Origin: Streptomyces asoensis
Lineage (GTDB): Bacteria; Actinomycetota; Actinomycetes; Streptomycetales; Streptomycetaceae
Reading direction: 5' to 3'
Assembly: GCF_016860545.1 (NCBI RefSeq)
Contig: NZ_BNEB01000005.1
Coordinates: 1,550,001 to 1,614,000 of the forward strand
DNA length: 64,000 nucleotides
Under the pieces are notes generated by a model, which worked only from the letters and a program-made list of their open reading frames with translations, was not told where the DNA came from and ran no database searches. Position numbers and translations under genes: made by a program. Each line of letters opens with the position of its first letter. The stretch's first letter is position 1. This document shows positions 25,349 to 35,976 of the stretch, piece by piece.

Positions 25349-27217
25349 GTGAGACCCACTCCCCGCAAGGCCTTCGCCGCGAGCGCCCTCTCGCTCGCCG
25401 CGCTGGCCGCCGTCGCGCTCCCCGCCACGCCCGCGACAGCCGCACCCGGCCGGACCGCCCCGGTCACGGCCGCCGAAGCCTGCACCCCGGCCCAGGTGGT
25501 CACCAACGGCGGCTTCGAGAGCGGCACCTCGCCCTGGACCCAGTCCTCGACGAGCGTGATCACCAGCCGCAGCGGGCAGAGCGCCCACGGCGGCACCACC
25601 TTCGCCTGGCTGGACGGGGTGGGCGGCACCCACACCGACACGCTCTCCCAGAGCCTGACGATCCCCTCCGGGTGCGCCACCGCCACCCTCACCTTCTGGC
25701 TGCACATCGACACGGCCGAGACGACCTCGTCCACCGCGTACGACAAGCTCACCGCCAAGATCGGCACCACGACGCTGGCCACGTACTCCAACCTCGACAA
25801 GAACACGGGCTACGTCCGCAAGTCGATCGACGTGTCCGCCTTCGCGGGCCAGACCGTCGGCCTCGCCTTCACCGGCACCGAGGACTCCAGTCTCCAGTCG
25901 AGCTTCGTCCTCGACGACATCGCGCTCGACACCTCCGGCGACACCGCGCCGCCCGCCGACTCCGTCCGCACCCCGGCCGCCCCCTCGTACACCGTCGGCC
26001 TCACCTCCAACACGGACGGCACGGTCTGGACGGGCCACGAGAGCGCGACCTTCACCAACGCCTCGGCGACCGCGCTCACCGAGGTGTACCTGCGGCTGTG
26101 GGACAACTACCACGGCACCTGCGCCGCGATGCCGATCACGGTCTCCGCCGTCACCGGCGGGACCGCGGGCGCCCTCTCGGTGGGCTGCACGGCCCTCCAG
26201 ATCACCCTCGCCTCCCCCCTGACCCAGGGGCAGAGCGCCACGATCGGCTTCGACCTGGGCATCACCGTGCCCAGCGGCGCCGACCGGTTCGGCCACGACG
26301 GGGCGTTCAGCTTCATCGGCAACGCGCTGCCCGTGCTGGCGGTTCGGGACGGGGCGGGCTGGCACCTGGACCCGTACACGAACAACGGTGAGTCCTTCTA
26401 CTCCCTGGCCGCCGACTTCAAGGTGACGCTCGACCACCCGACGACGCTGCTGGTGCCGGCCACCGGCACCTCGGTCGACACCGCGGGTTCCAGCGGTCGC
26501 ACGGTCACCACGGCGACCGCCGCCAAGGTGCGCGACTTCGCGTGGGCGGCCGGGCCGTTCGCCAAGATCTCCGGCACCTCGACCGCCGGGACCCCGATCA
26601 ACGTCTACTCCGTCTCCGGCATCAGCTCGGCCAACGCCCAGTCGATGCTCACCACCGCCAGGACCGCCGTGGACGCGCACGCGGCCCGCTTCGGCGCCTA
26701 TCCGTACGGCGAACTGGACGCGGTCATCGACAACAGCTTCTGGTTCGGCGGCATGGAGTACCCGGGCTTCGTCCTCGACCTGGTCAGCACCACGGCGCTG
26801 ACCCATGAGATCGGCCACCAGTGGTGGTACGGGATCGTCGGCGACGACGAGTACAACAGCCCCTGGCTGGACGAGTCGTTCACGGACTACGCGACCGACC
26901 TGGCGCAGGGCAAGACCGGTACCGGCTGCTGGAGCAGCGTCTCGTGGGCCTCGTCCGCGGAGAAGATCACCAACTCGATGGCCTACTGGGACGCCCACTC
27001 CTCCCGGTACTCGACCGTCGTCTACGGCTACGGCAAGTGCGCGCTGCACGACCTGCGGCGGCTGCTCGGCGACACGGTGATGGCCAAGCTGCTGAAGGAC
27101 TACGCCACGTCGCACTGGTACGGCGTCTCCACCACGGCCGAGTTCAAGGCGGCCGCCCAGGCGGCCACGACCACGGACCTGACGTCGTTCTGGACCACCC
27201 ACCGCATCGAGGGCTGA
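25349..27217 (+). CDS. Secreted M1-family metallopeptidase with N-terminal carbohydrate-binding-like domain
   Basis: The 622-residue protein starts at a GTG behind AAAGGAG (spacing 6). A Sec signal of about 33 residues ends near ATPATA. Residues about 45-190 look like a CBM4/9-type jelly roll (VTNGGFESGTSPWTQ, SLQSSFVLDDIALDT). The rest is a shortened aminopeptidase N-like module. It has GGMEYPG in place of GAMEN and the zinc site H486-E487-x2-H490 with E509 (HEIGHQWW, then WLDESFTDYATD). It should act on extracellular peptides or proteins. The binding domain may hold it to cell wall or a polysaccharide. It is divergent from nitrate reductase and convergent with the macrodomain gene. Confidence 0.88.
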   Translation: MRPTPRKAFAASALSLAALAAVALPATPATAAPGRTAPVTAAEACTPAQVVTNGGFESGTSPWTQSSTSVITSRSGQSAHGGTTFAWLDGVGGTHTDTLSQSLTIPSGCATATLTFWLHIDTAETTSSTAYDKLTAKIGTTTLATYSNLDKNTGYVRKSIDVSAFAGQTVGLAFTGTEDSSLQSSFVLDDIALDTSGDTAPPADSVRTPAAPSYTVGLTSNTDGTVWTGHESATFTNASATALTEVYLRLWDNYHGTCAAMPITVSAVTGGTAGALSVGCTALQITLASPLTQGQSATIGFDLGITVPSGADRFGHDGAFSFIGNALPVLAVRDGAGWHLDPYTNNGESFYSLAADFKVTLDHPTTLLVPATGTSVDTAGSSGRTVTTATAAKVRDFAWAAGPFAKISGTSTAGTPINVYSVSGISSANAQSMLTTARTAVDAHAARFGAYPYGELDAVIDNSFWFGGMEYPGFVLDLVSTTALTHEIGHQWWYGIVGDDEYNSPWLDESFTDYATDLAQGKTGTGCWSSVSWASSAEKITNSMAYWDAHSSRYSTVVYGYGKCALHDLRRLLGDTVMAKLLKDYATSHWYGVSTTAEFKAAAQAATTTDLTSFWTTHRIEG

Positions 27218-27227
27218 TCCGGCGCGG

Positions 27228-27737
27228 TCAGCCGGCCTGCCGGGCGAACGCCCGGTGGGCCCGCTCGTCGAAGAGGACGAACCTGACCTCCTCGACGTCC
27301 GTGCGCGCCGCCCGGACCGTCTCCACGGCGATCCGGGCGGCGTCGTCCATCGGCCAGCCGTAGATGCCGGCCGAGACCGCCGGGAAGGCGACCGTGCGGG
27401 CGCCCTTGTCGTCCGCGACCCGCAGCGACTCCCGGTAGCACGAGGCAAGCAGCTCCGACCGGTCCTCCGTGGCGCTGTACACGGGGCCGACGGTGTGGAT
27501 CACCCAGCGCGCGTCCAGCGCGCCCGCGGTCGTGGCGACGGCCCGGCCGGTGGGCAGGCCCTTGCCGTAGTGCGAGGCGCGAAGCCGGCGGCAGTCGGCG
27601 AGGATCTCCGGGCCGCCTCTGCGATGAATGGCACCGTCGACGCCACCGCCCCCGAGCAGCGAGGAGTTGGCGGCGTTGACGATGGCGTCCACGGACTGTT
27701 CGGTGATGTCGCCCAGGACGAGGGTGATCGTGGTCAT
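27228..27737 (-). CDS. Macrodomain protein, O-acetyl-ADP-ribose deacetylase type
   Basis: The 169 residues form one macrodomain. Landmarks are DITEQSVDAIVNAANSSLLGGGGVDGAIHRRGG at residues 10-42 (adenine and distal-ribose loops, with N22/N23 and the GGGGVDGAIH catalytic loop). The phosphate loop AFPAVSAGIYGWP is near residues 118-130. Members remove acetyl from O-acetyl-ADP-ribose or ADP-ribose from proteins. It ends 10 bp from the M1 gene on the opposite strand. The sirtuin at 6541-7275 makes its presumed substrate. Confidence 0.93.
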   Translation of the reverse strand: MTTITLVLGDITEQSVDAIVNAANSSLLGGGGVDGAIHRRGGPEILADCRRLRASHYGKGLPTGRAVATTAGALDARWVIHTVGPVYSATEDRSELLASCYRESLRVADDKGARTVAFPAVSAGIYGWPMDDAARIAVETVRAARTDVEEVRFVLFDERAHRAFARQAG

Positions 27738-27771
27738 GCCGGTGTGTATACCGACGGAACGGGTCCGCCGC

Positions 27772-29193
27772 TCACCTTTGCCGCCGCAGGCTGCGCCACA
27801 CGGCCTTCGCCGCGTTGTGGCCGGACATGCCGTGCACGCCGGGGCCGGGCGGGGTGGCCGAGGAACACAGGAAGACCGCCGGGTGCGGTGTGGCGTACGG
27901 GAACGCCGTCAGCTTGGGCCGCAGCAGGGTCTGGAGCCCGGAGACCGCGCCCGTGGCGATGTCCCCGCCCACGTAGTTGGCGTTGTGGGCGGCGAGTTCG
28001 GCGGGGCCCGCGGTCACCCGGGCGAGGACCCGGTCGCGGAACCCCGGGGCGAAACGCTCCAGTTGGCGTTCCATGGCCTCGGTGAGGTCGCCGGTCCAGC
28101 CGTTGGGCACATGGCCGTACGCCCAGAAGACCTGCCGGCCGGCCGGGGCCCGGGTGGGGTCCACCACACCGGGCTGCACGGTGATCATGAAGGGCCGGTC
28201 GGGCGCCCGGTTCTCCCGGGAGACCGCTCTGAGGGCCGCGCCGATCTCCGCGCTGTCCGCGCCGATCTGCACGGTGCCGGCCGCCCGGGCCTCCTTCGCG
28301 GTCCAGGGCACCGGGCCGTCGAGCGCGTAGTCGATCTTGAAGACACCCGGGCCGTACCGGTAGCCCTCGTAGTAGTTGCCGAAGCCCGCGATGCGGCCGA
28401 GCGCGGTGGGCGAGGTGTCGAAGACGTAGGCGCGGGCCGGGGGCAGGTCGTCGAGGCGCTTGACCTCGTAGTCGGTGTGGACGGCGCCGCCGAGGTCCAC
28501 CAGGTAGGCGGCGAGGGCGTCCGAGAGGGACTGGGAGCCGCCGCGCGCCACCGGCCAGCCGCGGGCGTGCGCGGCCAGGGCGAAGACCAGCCCGACGGCG
28601 CCGGTGGCCAGGCCGCTCAGCGGGGCCATGACATGCCCGACGAGGCCCGCGAACAGGGTCTTCGCGCGCTCGTCGCGGAAGCGGCGGGTGAGCCAGGTGG
28701 ACGGCGGCAGTCCGGCGAGCCCGAACCGGGCCAGCGTGACCGGGTCGCGCGGCAGCGCGGTCAGCGGCAGCGACATGAAGTCGCGGACGAGGGTGTCCCA
28801 GCGGGGCAGGAAGGGCTCGACCAGACGGCGGTACGCGCCGGCGTCGCGCGGCCCGAAGGAGGCGGCCGTCTCGGCGACCGACCGCGACAGCACCGCGGCG
28901 CTGCCGTCGGGGAAGGGGTGCGCCATGGGCAGCTCGGCGTGCAGCCACTCCAGGCCGTAGCGCTCCAGGGGCATCGCGCGGAACGCGGGTGAGTTGATCC
29001 CGAGGGGGTGCGCGGCGGAGCACGGGTCGTGCCGGAAGCCGGGCAGGGTCAGTTCCTCGGTGCGGGCTCCCCCGCCCACGGTGCCCCGCGCCTCGAACAG
29101 CGCCACGGAGAAGCCGCGTCTGGCCAGCTCCACCGCCGCGGTCAGCCCGTTGGGCCCCGCTCCCACCACGACCGCATCGAGCATCGACGGCAC
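27772..29193 (-). CDS. CrtI-like FAD-dependent oxidoreductase
   Basis: The 473-residue protein has an N-terminal FAD dinucleotide fold (VVVGAGPNGLTAAVELARRG) and the second landmark GGGARTEEL. The C-terminal GHNAAKAVWRSL closes the FAD site, as in phytoene desaturase-related NAD(P)/FAD proteins such as PYROXD2. It is not next to carotenoid genes, so carotenoid desaturation should not be assumed. GTG 29193 sits 5 bp after AAGGGG and I prefer it. ATG 29184 is the alternative. Confidence 0.82.
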   Translation of the reverse strand: MPSMLDAVVVGAGPNGLTAAVELARRGFSVALFEARGTVGGGARTEELTLPGFRHDPCSAAHPLGINSPAFRAMPLERYGLEWLHAELPMAHPFPDGSAAVLSRSVAETAASFGPRDAGAYRRLVEPFLPRWDTLVRDFMSLPLTALPRDPVTLARFGLAGLPPSTWLTRRFRDERAKTLFAGLVGHVMAPLSGLATGAVGLVFALAAHARGWPVARGGSQSLSDALAAYLVDLGGAVHTDYEVKRLDDLPPARAYVFDTSPTALGRIAGFGNYYEGYRYGPGVFKIDYALDGPVPWTAKEARAAGTVQIGADSAEIGAALRAVSRENRAPDRPFMITVQPGVVDPTRAPAGRQVFWAYGHVPNGWTGDLTEAMERQLERFAPGFRDRVLARVTAGPAELAAHNANYVGGDIATGAVSGLQTLLRPKLTAFPYATPHPAVFLCSSATPPGPGVHGMSGHNAAKAVWRSLRRQR

Positions 29194-29400
29194 TTCGACC
29201 CCTTCGTCAGCCGGTGACCTCCGTCGACCGGTGGCCCCCGCGAGCAGGATATGCCGGACCGGCGGCAACGCCGGCGGCGCGGGGGCCCGGAAACGTCTGC
29301 GGACGTCCCGGCCGGGGGCCGCGCGGAGGCGTCCGCGAACGGGTCCGCCCCGAGGCCGGCGGGGGTGCCGGGGTCACAACCGGAACCCCTACGGCTCGGC

Positions 29401-30258
29401 TCACCGCACCGGGGACGCCGTACCGGCGAGCAGTGCGGCCACCCTGCGGGCCGTGGCCGCGTCCCGGGCCGCCGTGAACGGCAGGGTGTTGCCTCCCGTG
29501 ACGCGGAAAGGCTCGCCGGTGAGCGTGAGGTGGGCGCCGCCCGCCTCCTCGACGAGCAGCAGCCCGGCCGCGTGGTCCCAGGCCGCCTCCCAGGAGAACG
29601 CCGTGGCGTCCAGCTCGCCCCGCGCCAGGGCGAGGTACTCGAGCCCGGCCGAGCCGCACGGGCGCGGCGCGACGCCGTCCGTCCACAGCGCCAGCAGGGC
29701 GCGCTTCTGGTCGTCCGTCGTGTAGTCGGGGTGGGAGGTGGCGACCCTCAGGGGCCGGCCCGGCTCGGGCGGCCCGGCGAACAGCCGCTCGCCGTCCAGG
29801 AAGGCACCGCCGCCGCGGACGGCCGTGGCCAGCTGGTCGCGGGCCGGAGCGTACGTCCAGGAGGCGAGCAGGACGCCGTGGCGGACGAGGGCGATCAGGG
29901 TGCAGAAGCCCTCCTCCCCGCGCACGAACTGCCGGGTCCCGTCGACCGGGTCGACGATCCAGACGGGCGCGTCGCCCTGTATCGCCTCGTACGTGCGGGG
30001 GTCGGCGTGCACCGCCTCCTCGCCGACGACGACCGAGCCGGGCAGCAGCTCGGGCAGCACCTGCGTGAGATACAGCTCGGCGTTGCGGTCGGCGTCCGTC
30101 ACCAGGTCGTGCGGTCCGCTCTTCTGGTCGACCTCGTGCGCGGCGAGCTGCCGGAAGCGGGGCATGATCTCGGCCGCGGCGGCCTTGCGGACCGCTTCCT
30201 CCACGTCGGCCGAGTGGCGCGCGAGAAACTCGTCGATGGTTTCCGTGTCTTCGATCAT
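29401..30258 (-). CDS. Inositol monophosphatase family protein (possible histidinol-phosphatase)
   Basis: This 285-residue Mg-dependent phosphatase belongs to the IMPase fold. Metal-binding motifs are VGEEAV near residue 78, WIVDPVDGTRQFVRG near 100 (D-P-x-D-G-T), and WDHAAGLLLVEEAGG near 225 (WDxAAG). The sequence is close to the HisN-type branch that dephosphorylates histidinol phosphate, but inositol phosphates and similar sugar phosphates are also possible. The ATG at 30258 is the only standard start close to the domain. GGAGG lies only one base before it, which is unusually tight. The same frame continues upstream through a 24-bp tandem repeat. Confidence 0.82.
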   Translation of the reverse strand: MIEDTETIDEFLARHSADVEEAVRKAAAAEIMPRFRQLAAHEVDQKSGPHDLVTDADRNAELYLTQVLPELLPGSVVVGEEAVHADPRTYEAIQGDAPVWIVDPVDGTRQFVRGEEGFCTLIALVRHGVLLASWTYAPARDQLATAVRGGGAFLDGERLFAGPPEPGRPLRVATSHPDYTTDDQKRALLALWTDGVAPRPCGSAGLEYLALARGELDATAFSWEAAWDHAAGLLLVEEAGGAHLTLTGEPFRVTGGNTLPFTAARDAATARRVAALLAGTASPVR

Positions 30259-30331
30259 GCCTCCATGAGAGCACGCCCCACTGACAATCCCCACCCGCCC
30301 GGTGTATCCCGGGTGGAAACGGGATGAAGAA

Positions 30332-30443
30332 CCGGAACGGGTCGTGTCCCCGCCGCCGGAACGGGTCGTGTCCCCGCCGCCGGAACGGGTCGTGTCCCCG
30401 CCGTCGGAACGGGTCGTGTAGCCGCCGGAGCGGCCCGTGTCCG
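30332..30443. repeat. 24-bp tandem repeat, about 4.5 copies
   Basis: Copies start at 30332, 30356, 30380 and 30404, with a degenerate fifth. The unit begins CCGGAACGGGTCGTGTCC. The first three copies are identical. It lies between the gamma-glutamyltransferase stop and the phosphatase start. The unit length is a multiple of three, so it reads in frame on both strands. On the minus strand it encodes the octapeptide DTTRSGGG repeated and stays in frame with the phosphatase. Confidence 0.9.
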
Positions 30444-30451
30444 CGCCCGGG

Positions 30452-32278
30452 TCAGCGGCCCACCGCGTACCCCTGCATCCCGCGCGGGTTGGCGGCCGCC
30501 GACAGGACGCCGGTGCGCGGGTCACGGGCGACGGCGCACAGCCGGCCCTCGGACCAGGGGTCGCCGACGGTGACGTCGTGTCCGCGCCGCCGCAGCCCCT
30601 CCACCACCTCCGCCGGCATCCGGGACTCCACGGTGACGCTGCCCGGCCGCATGCCGCGCGGGTAGAAGGAGCCCGGGAAGCCGTCGTTGTGCCAGTTCGG
30701 GGCGTCTATGGCGCCCTGGAGGTCGAGTCCGCCGCGCACCCCCGCGCGCAGGGCGACGGCCAGGAAGAAGTGCAGCTGCCACTGGTCCTGCTGGTCGCCG
30801 CCGGGCGTGCCGAACGCCAGCACCGGCACCCCGTCGCGCAGCGCGATCGAGGGGGTGAGGGTGGTGCGGGGACGGCGGCCGGGCGTGAGCGAGTTCGGCA
30901 GGCCCTCCTCCAGCCAGGTCATCTGGAGCCGGGTGCCGAGCGGGAAGCCCAGTTCCGGCACGACCGGGTTGGACTGGAGCCAGCCGCCGCTGGGGGTGGC
31001 CGCGACCATGTTGCCCCAGCGGTCGACGACGTCGAGGTGGCAGGTGTCGCCGCGGGTGGCTCCCCCCGGTCCGACCTCGGGTTCGCCGGGCACGGGCGAC
31101 GCCGGACCCTTGGCGACCGTCGGCTCGCCGGCGCCCATGGGGTCGAAGGCGGGGTCGTCGGTGGCGACCACGTACGCGTGCGCGCTCAGCCGCGGGGTAC
31201 GCCCGCCGGGACCGCCGGGCCGCAGTTCGTACGACGCCTTGTCGCCGATCAGCCGCCGCCGCTGCGCGTTGTAGCCGTCGTCGAGCAGTGCGGCGAGCGG
31301 CACGGGGGCCGCGTCGCCGTACCAGGCCTCGCGGTCGGCCATGGCGAGCTTGCAGCCCTCGACCAGGAGATGGACGTAGTCGGCGGAGCCGTGGGCGGGC
31401 AGTTCGGGCGGGAGCAGGGCGAGTTGCTGGAGGAGGACGGGGCCCTGGCTCCAGGGGCCCGCCTTGCACACGGTCCAGCCGTTCCAGTCGTAGGCCGCCG
31501 GGGCCTCGTAGGAGGCGGACCAGGAGGCGAGGTCGGCGGCCGTCAGGGTGCCGGTGTGACGCTCCCCGCTGGTGTCCAGGGTGGGCCGGGCGGCCTGCCG
31601 GACGAGCGCCTCGGCGACGAACCCGCTGCGCCACACCTCCCGCGCCGCCTCGATCCGCGCCTCCCGGTCGCCCGCGCCGGCGGTCTCGGCCAGCAGCCGC
31701 TTCCAGGTGGCGGCGAGGGCGGGGTTGCGCAGCAGGACACCGGGGCGCGGCGGCTCCCCGTCCGGCAGGTACACCTCCGCCGACGAGGTCCACTCCCGCT
31801 CGAACAGCTCCCGCACCGCCCGGACGGTCGCTCCGACGTTCTCCACGGGCGCGTGCCCGTGTTCGGCGTACCCGATGGCGTAACCGAGCACGTCCTCCAG
31901 GGACTTGGTGCCGTGGTCGCGCAGGAGGAGCATCCAGGCGTCGAAGGCGCCGGGCACGGCCGCGGCCAGCGGTCCGGTGCCGGGGACGAGGTCCAGGCCG
32001 AGTCCCCGGTAGTGGGCGACCGTGGCGCCCGCGGGGGCGACTCCCTGTCCGCACAGCACCGTCACCTCGCCGCCGGCCGGGGCGAGCAGGATGGGGACCT
32101 CGCCCGCGGGCCCGTTGAGATGCGGTTCCACGACGTGCAGGACGAAGGCGCCGGCCACGGCCGCGTCGTAGGCGTTGCCGCCGCTCTCCAGCACGGCCAT
32201 CGCCGACTGCGAGGCCAGCCAGTGCGTGGAGGACACCATGCCGAAGGTCCCCTGGAGGGTCGGGCGGGTGGTGAACAT
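30452..32278 (-). CDS. Gamma-glutamyltransferase family protein without signal peptide
   Basis: The 608-residue Ntn-hydrolase proenzyme is of the gamma-glutamyltranspeptidase family. Landmarks are ASQSAMAVLESGGNAYDAAVAGAF at the N-terminus and GDTCHLDVVDRWGN with the likely autocleavage nucleophile T412. A late GFPLGTRLQMTWLEEGLPNSL/TPGRRPRTTLTPSI segment follows. The usual TTHxSVxD is altered to DTCHLDVVD. There is no signal peptide, unlike the second family member at 48322-50133, so it should act in the cytosol, perhaps on a gamma-glutamyl compound other than glutathione. GAGGAGC precedes the ATG. Confidence 0.88.
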   Translation of the reverse strand: MFTTRPTLQGTFGMVSSTHWLASQSAMAVLESGGNAYDAAVAGAFVLHVVEPHLNGPAGEVPILLAPAGGEVTVLCGQGVAPAGATVAHYRGLGLDLVPGTGPLAAAVPGAFDAWMLLLRDHGTKSLEDVLGYAIGYAEHGHAPVENVGATVRAVRELFEREWTSSAEVYLPDGEPPRPGVLLRNPALAATWKRLLAETAGAGDREARIEAAREVWRSGFVAEALVRQAARPTLDTSGERHTGTLTAADLASWSASYEAPAAYDWNGWTVCKAGPWSQGPVLLQQLALLPPELPAHGSADYVHLLVEGCKLAMADREAWYGDAAPVPLAALLDDGYNAQRRRLIGDKASYELRPGGPGGRTPRLSAHAYVVATDDPAFDPMGAGEPTVAKGPASPVPGEPEVGPGGATRGDTCHLDVVDRWGNMVAATPSGGWLQSNPVVPELGFPLGTRLQMTWLEEGLPNSLTPGRRPRTTLTPSIALRDGVPVLAFGTPGGDQQDQWQLHFFLAVALRAGVRGGLDLQGAIDAPNWHNDGFPGSFYPRGMRPGSVTVESRMPAEVVEGLRRRGHDVTVGDPWSEGRLCAVARDPRTGVLSAAANPRGMQGYAVGR

Positions 32279-32517
32279 GGGAGGTGCTCCTCACTGCGTC
32301 GCGACAGCCGGTCCGCCGATCGTACGGGGACGCCCGAAGTCCGGATTCTCCGGATACACGGCGATGGACCCGCATTGCCACGGAACCGGTACGGCCCTTC
32401 GTCACCGCCCGTGCACACAGCGAGTTTTCGCTTCCTCCCCACAGGGACTCGTGTGACACTGGCGTCCACTGTCCGCACCGCGGACTCCGTCCGCACCGTC
32501 CCCCACGAAAGTGCGCC

Positions 32518-33192
32518 GTGCGCTCACTCCCACTGCCGCTCGCCCTCACCGCGCGTCTGACCCCCGTGGTCGTGCTCGCCTGTGCGGGCTGGGCGATGTC
32601 CTCCGGTCCGCTCACCGAGACGCAGGACGGCACCGCGGCCAAGGACACCAGACAGACGCGGTCCGAGGAGAAGACGTCGGACCCCTCCACCACCGCCGTG
32701 TCCAAGACGTACTCCGCCGCGCCCGCCCCCTGCACGAGCATGACCGCGAAGACGGTCGCCGCCCTCGTCCCCGGCACCAAGACGGCGGGCAAGGAGATCC
32801 CCTCGACGGACACCTCCCTGCGCCGCACCTGCTCCTGGAACGCGCTCAAGGGGTACGACTACCGGTGGCTCGACGTCTCCTTCGAGCTCAAGGAGTCCGA
32901 CGACGCCGCGCAGAGCTCCTACAAGGAGCGCATCGCCGAGAAGAGCGGCGGCGGAGCGGTTCCCGGACTGGGCGAGGCGGCCTACTCGGTGGTGAACCTC
33001 ACCACGCAGGACAAGCAGCAGACCCGCGAGGGCGTCGTCATCGCCCGGGTGTCCAACGCGCTGGTCGTCGTCAACTACAACGGCAGCGACTTCGAGACGA
33101 AGAAGGCGCCGGGCACCGACGAGATCAACAAGGGGGCGATCAAGGCGGCGAAGGAAGTGGTCGCCGCCCTGGTCGCCGCCAAGAAGGGCTGA
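32518..33192 (+). CDS. DUF3558-like lipoprotein
   Basis: The 224-residue protein starts at GTG 32518. The signal sequence ends in a lipobox (VVVLAC, lipidated Cys near residue 22). A Thr/Ser/Lys-rich linker follows, then a globular domain with the cysteine pair PCTSMTAKTVAALVPG and LRRTCSWNAL, which fits DUF3558 lipoproteins. The role is unknown; it is exported and attached to the outer membrane-facing side of the cell membrane. It is divergent from the gamma-glutamyltransferase gene. A strong hairpin follows. Confidence 0.72.
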   Translation: MRSLPLPLALTARLTPVVVLACAGWAMSSGPLTETQDGTAAKDTRQTRSEEKTSDPSTTAVSKTYSAAPAPCTSMTAKTVAALVPGTKTAGKEIPSTDTSLRRTCSWNALKGYDYRWLDVSFELKESDDAAQSSYKERIAEKSGGGAVPGLGEAAYSVVNLTTQDKQQTREGVVIARVSNALVVVNYNGSDFETKKAPGTDEINKGAIKAAKEVVAALVAAKKG

Positions 33193-33207
33193 CCCCCGGG
33201 ACGCCGG

Positions 33208-33251
33208 ACGTGGTGGCGGGAAGAGCCGGCCGGGCCTTCCCGCCACCACGT
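33208..33251. terminator. Strong bidirectional terminator
   Basis: Perfect 16-bp arms ACGTGGTGGCGGGAAG (33208-33223) and its complement (33236-33251) form a hairpin with a 12-base loop, between the lipoprotein gene and the convergent permease gene. Confidence 0.85.
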
Positions 33252-33254
33252 GGG

Positions 33255-34787
<1,533 letters not shown>

Positions 34788-34945
34788 GGGCAGGCCAATC
34801 AAACGAGGGGCGGATCCGGAAAGGCCGTGCGGGGTCTCCGGCCCCCTCCTCCCGGATGCCGGAGGAGGGGAGAACTGGAGTGGGGGGATGGGGAGTCGAG
34901 CGGTCGCTGGGGCTTCTGGCGCGCGCGGCGGTCCCGGTGCGCGGA

Positions 34946-35965
34946 TCAGCCGTTGACGGCCGGGATCACCGTCGTGCCGTAGGCGTCGATGGTCGCCTCC
35001 CTCGCGTCGTGCATGTCGTAGACGGCGAACTGGTCGACGCCGAGCTCACGCAGCGCGGTCAGCTTCTCGATGTGCTTCTCGGCCGGCCCGATCAGACAGA
35101 ACCGGTCGACGATCTCGTCGGGCACGAACGCGGTGTCGGGGTTGTCGGCCCGCCCGTGGTGCGAGTAGTCGTACCCCTCGCGGGACTTGATGTAGTCGGT
35201 GAGTTCGTCCGGTACGGCGGCGGAGTGCTCGCCGTACTTGGAGACGAGGTCGGCCACGTGGTTGCCGACCATCCCGCCGAACCAGCGGCACTGCTCCCGC
35301 GCGTGGGCGAGCGCCTCGGGCGAGTCGTCCTCGGTTACGTACGCCGGCGCGGCCACGCAGATCTTCACCTCGGCGGGGTCGCGGCCGGCGTCGGCCGCGG
35401 CTTGCTTGACGGCCTTCACCATGTACTCGGTGAGGTAGAGGTCGGCGAGCTGGAGGATGAAGCCGTCGGCCTCCTCGCCGGTCATCTTCAGCGCCTTGGG
35501 CCCGTAGGCGGCCATCCAGACGGGCAGTCGCGCGTCGTCCTTGATCCAGGGGAACCGGACGACGGTGCCGCCGAGGTCGGCCTCCTGGCCCGAGCCGAGC
35601 GCCCTGATGACCTTCATGGCCTCGCTGATCCGGGCGAGGGTGTTCGGGTGGCGGCCCGCGACGCGCATCGCGGAGTCGCCGCGGCCGATGCCGCACACCG
35701 TGCGGTTGCCGAACATGTCGTTGAGGGTGGCGAAGGTGGAGGCGGTGACCTCCCAGGTACGGGTGCCCGGGTTCGTCACCATCGGGCCCACCGTCAGTCT
35801 GCTGGTGTGGGCCAGGATCTGGCTGTAGATCACGAACGGTTCCTGCCAGAGCACGGCGGAGTCGAAGGTCCAGCCGTAGGTGAAACCGTTGTCCTCGGCG
35901 CGCTTCATCAGCTCGACGACCTTCGAGGCCGGCGGGTCGGTCTGGAGGACGAGTCCGAAGTCCAT
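34946..35965 (-). CDS. LLM-class F420-family oxidoreductase (TIGR03842 type)
   Basis: The 339-residue luciferase-like TIM barrel resembles methylene-tetrahydromethanopterin reductase (Mer) and the TIGR03842 group. Landmarks are GLVLQTDPP at the start and TVGPMVTNPGTRTWEVTAS around the cofactor-binding non-prolyl cis bond. CGIGRGDSAMRVAGR follows, then VWMAAYGPKALKMTGEEADGFILQ. F420 is likely but not proven; the group also occurs in species without F420. AGGAGC precedes the ATG and the gene follows the hydantoinase by 11 bp. The cluster has no dihydropyrimidine dehydrogenase, so this enzyme may carry out the redox step on the pyrimidine ring. Confidence 0.88.
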   Translation of the reverse strand: MDFGLVLQTDPPASKVVELMKRAEDNGFTYGWTFDSAVLWQEPFVIYSQILAHTSRLTVGPMVTNPGTRTWEVTASTFATLNDMFGNRTVCGIGRGDSAMRVAGRHPNTLARISEAMKVIRALGSGQEADLGGTVVRFPWIKDDARLPVWMAAYGPKALKMTGEEADGFILQLADLYLTEYMVKAVKQAAADAGRDPAEVKICVAAPAYVTEDDSPEALAHAREQCRWFGGMVGNHVADLVSKYGEHSAAVPDELTDYIKSREGYDYSHHGRADNPDTAFVPDEIVDRFCLIGPAEKHIEKLTALRELGVDQFAVYDMHDAREATIDAYGTTVIPAVNG

Positions 35966-35976
35966 GTGCGCTGCTC

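Noticed and set aside
30259..30525. Phosphatase starting inside the gamma-glutamyltransferase gene and including the 24-bp repeat
   Set aside because: It would overlap the neighbouring gene by 74 bp and add low-complexity sequence; kept only as a finding because the frame is open.
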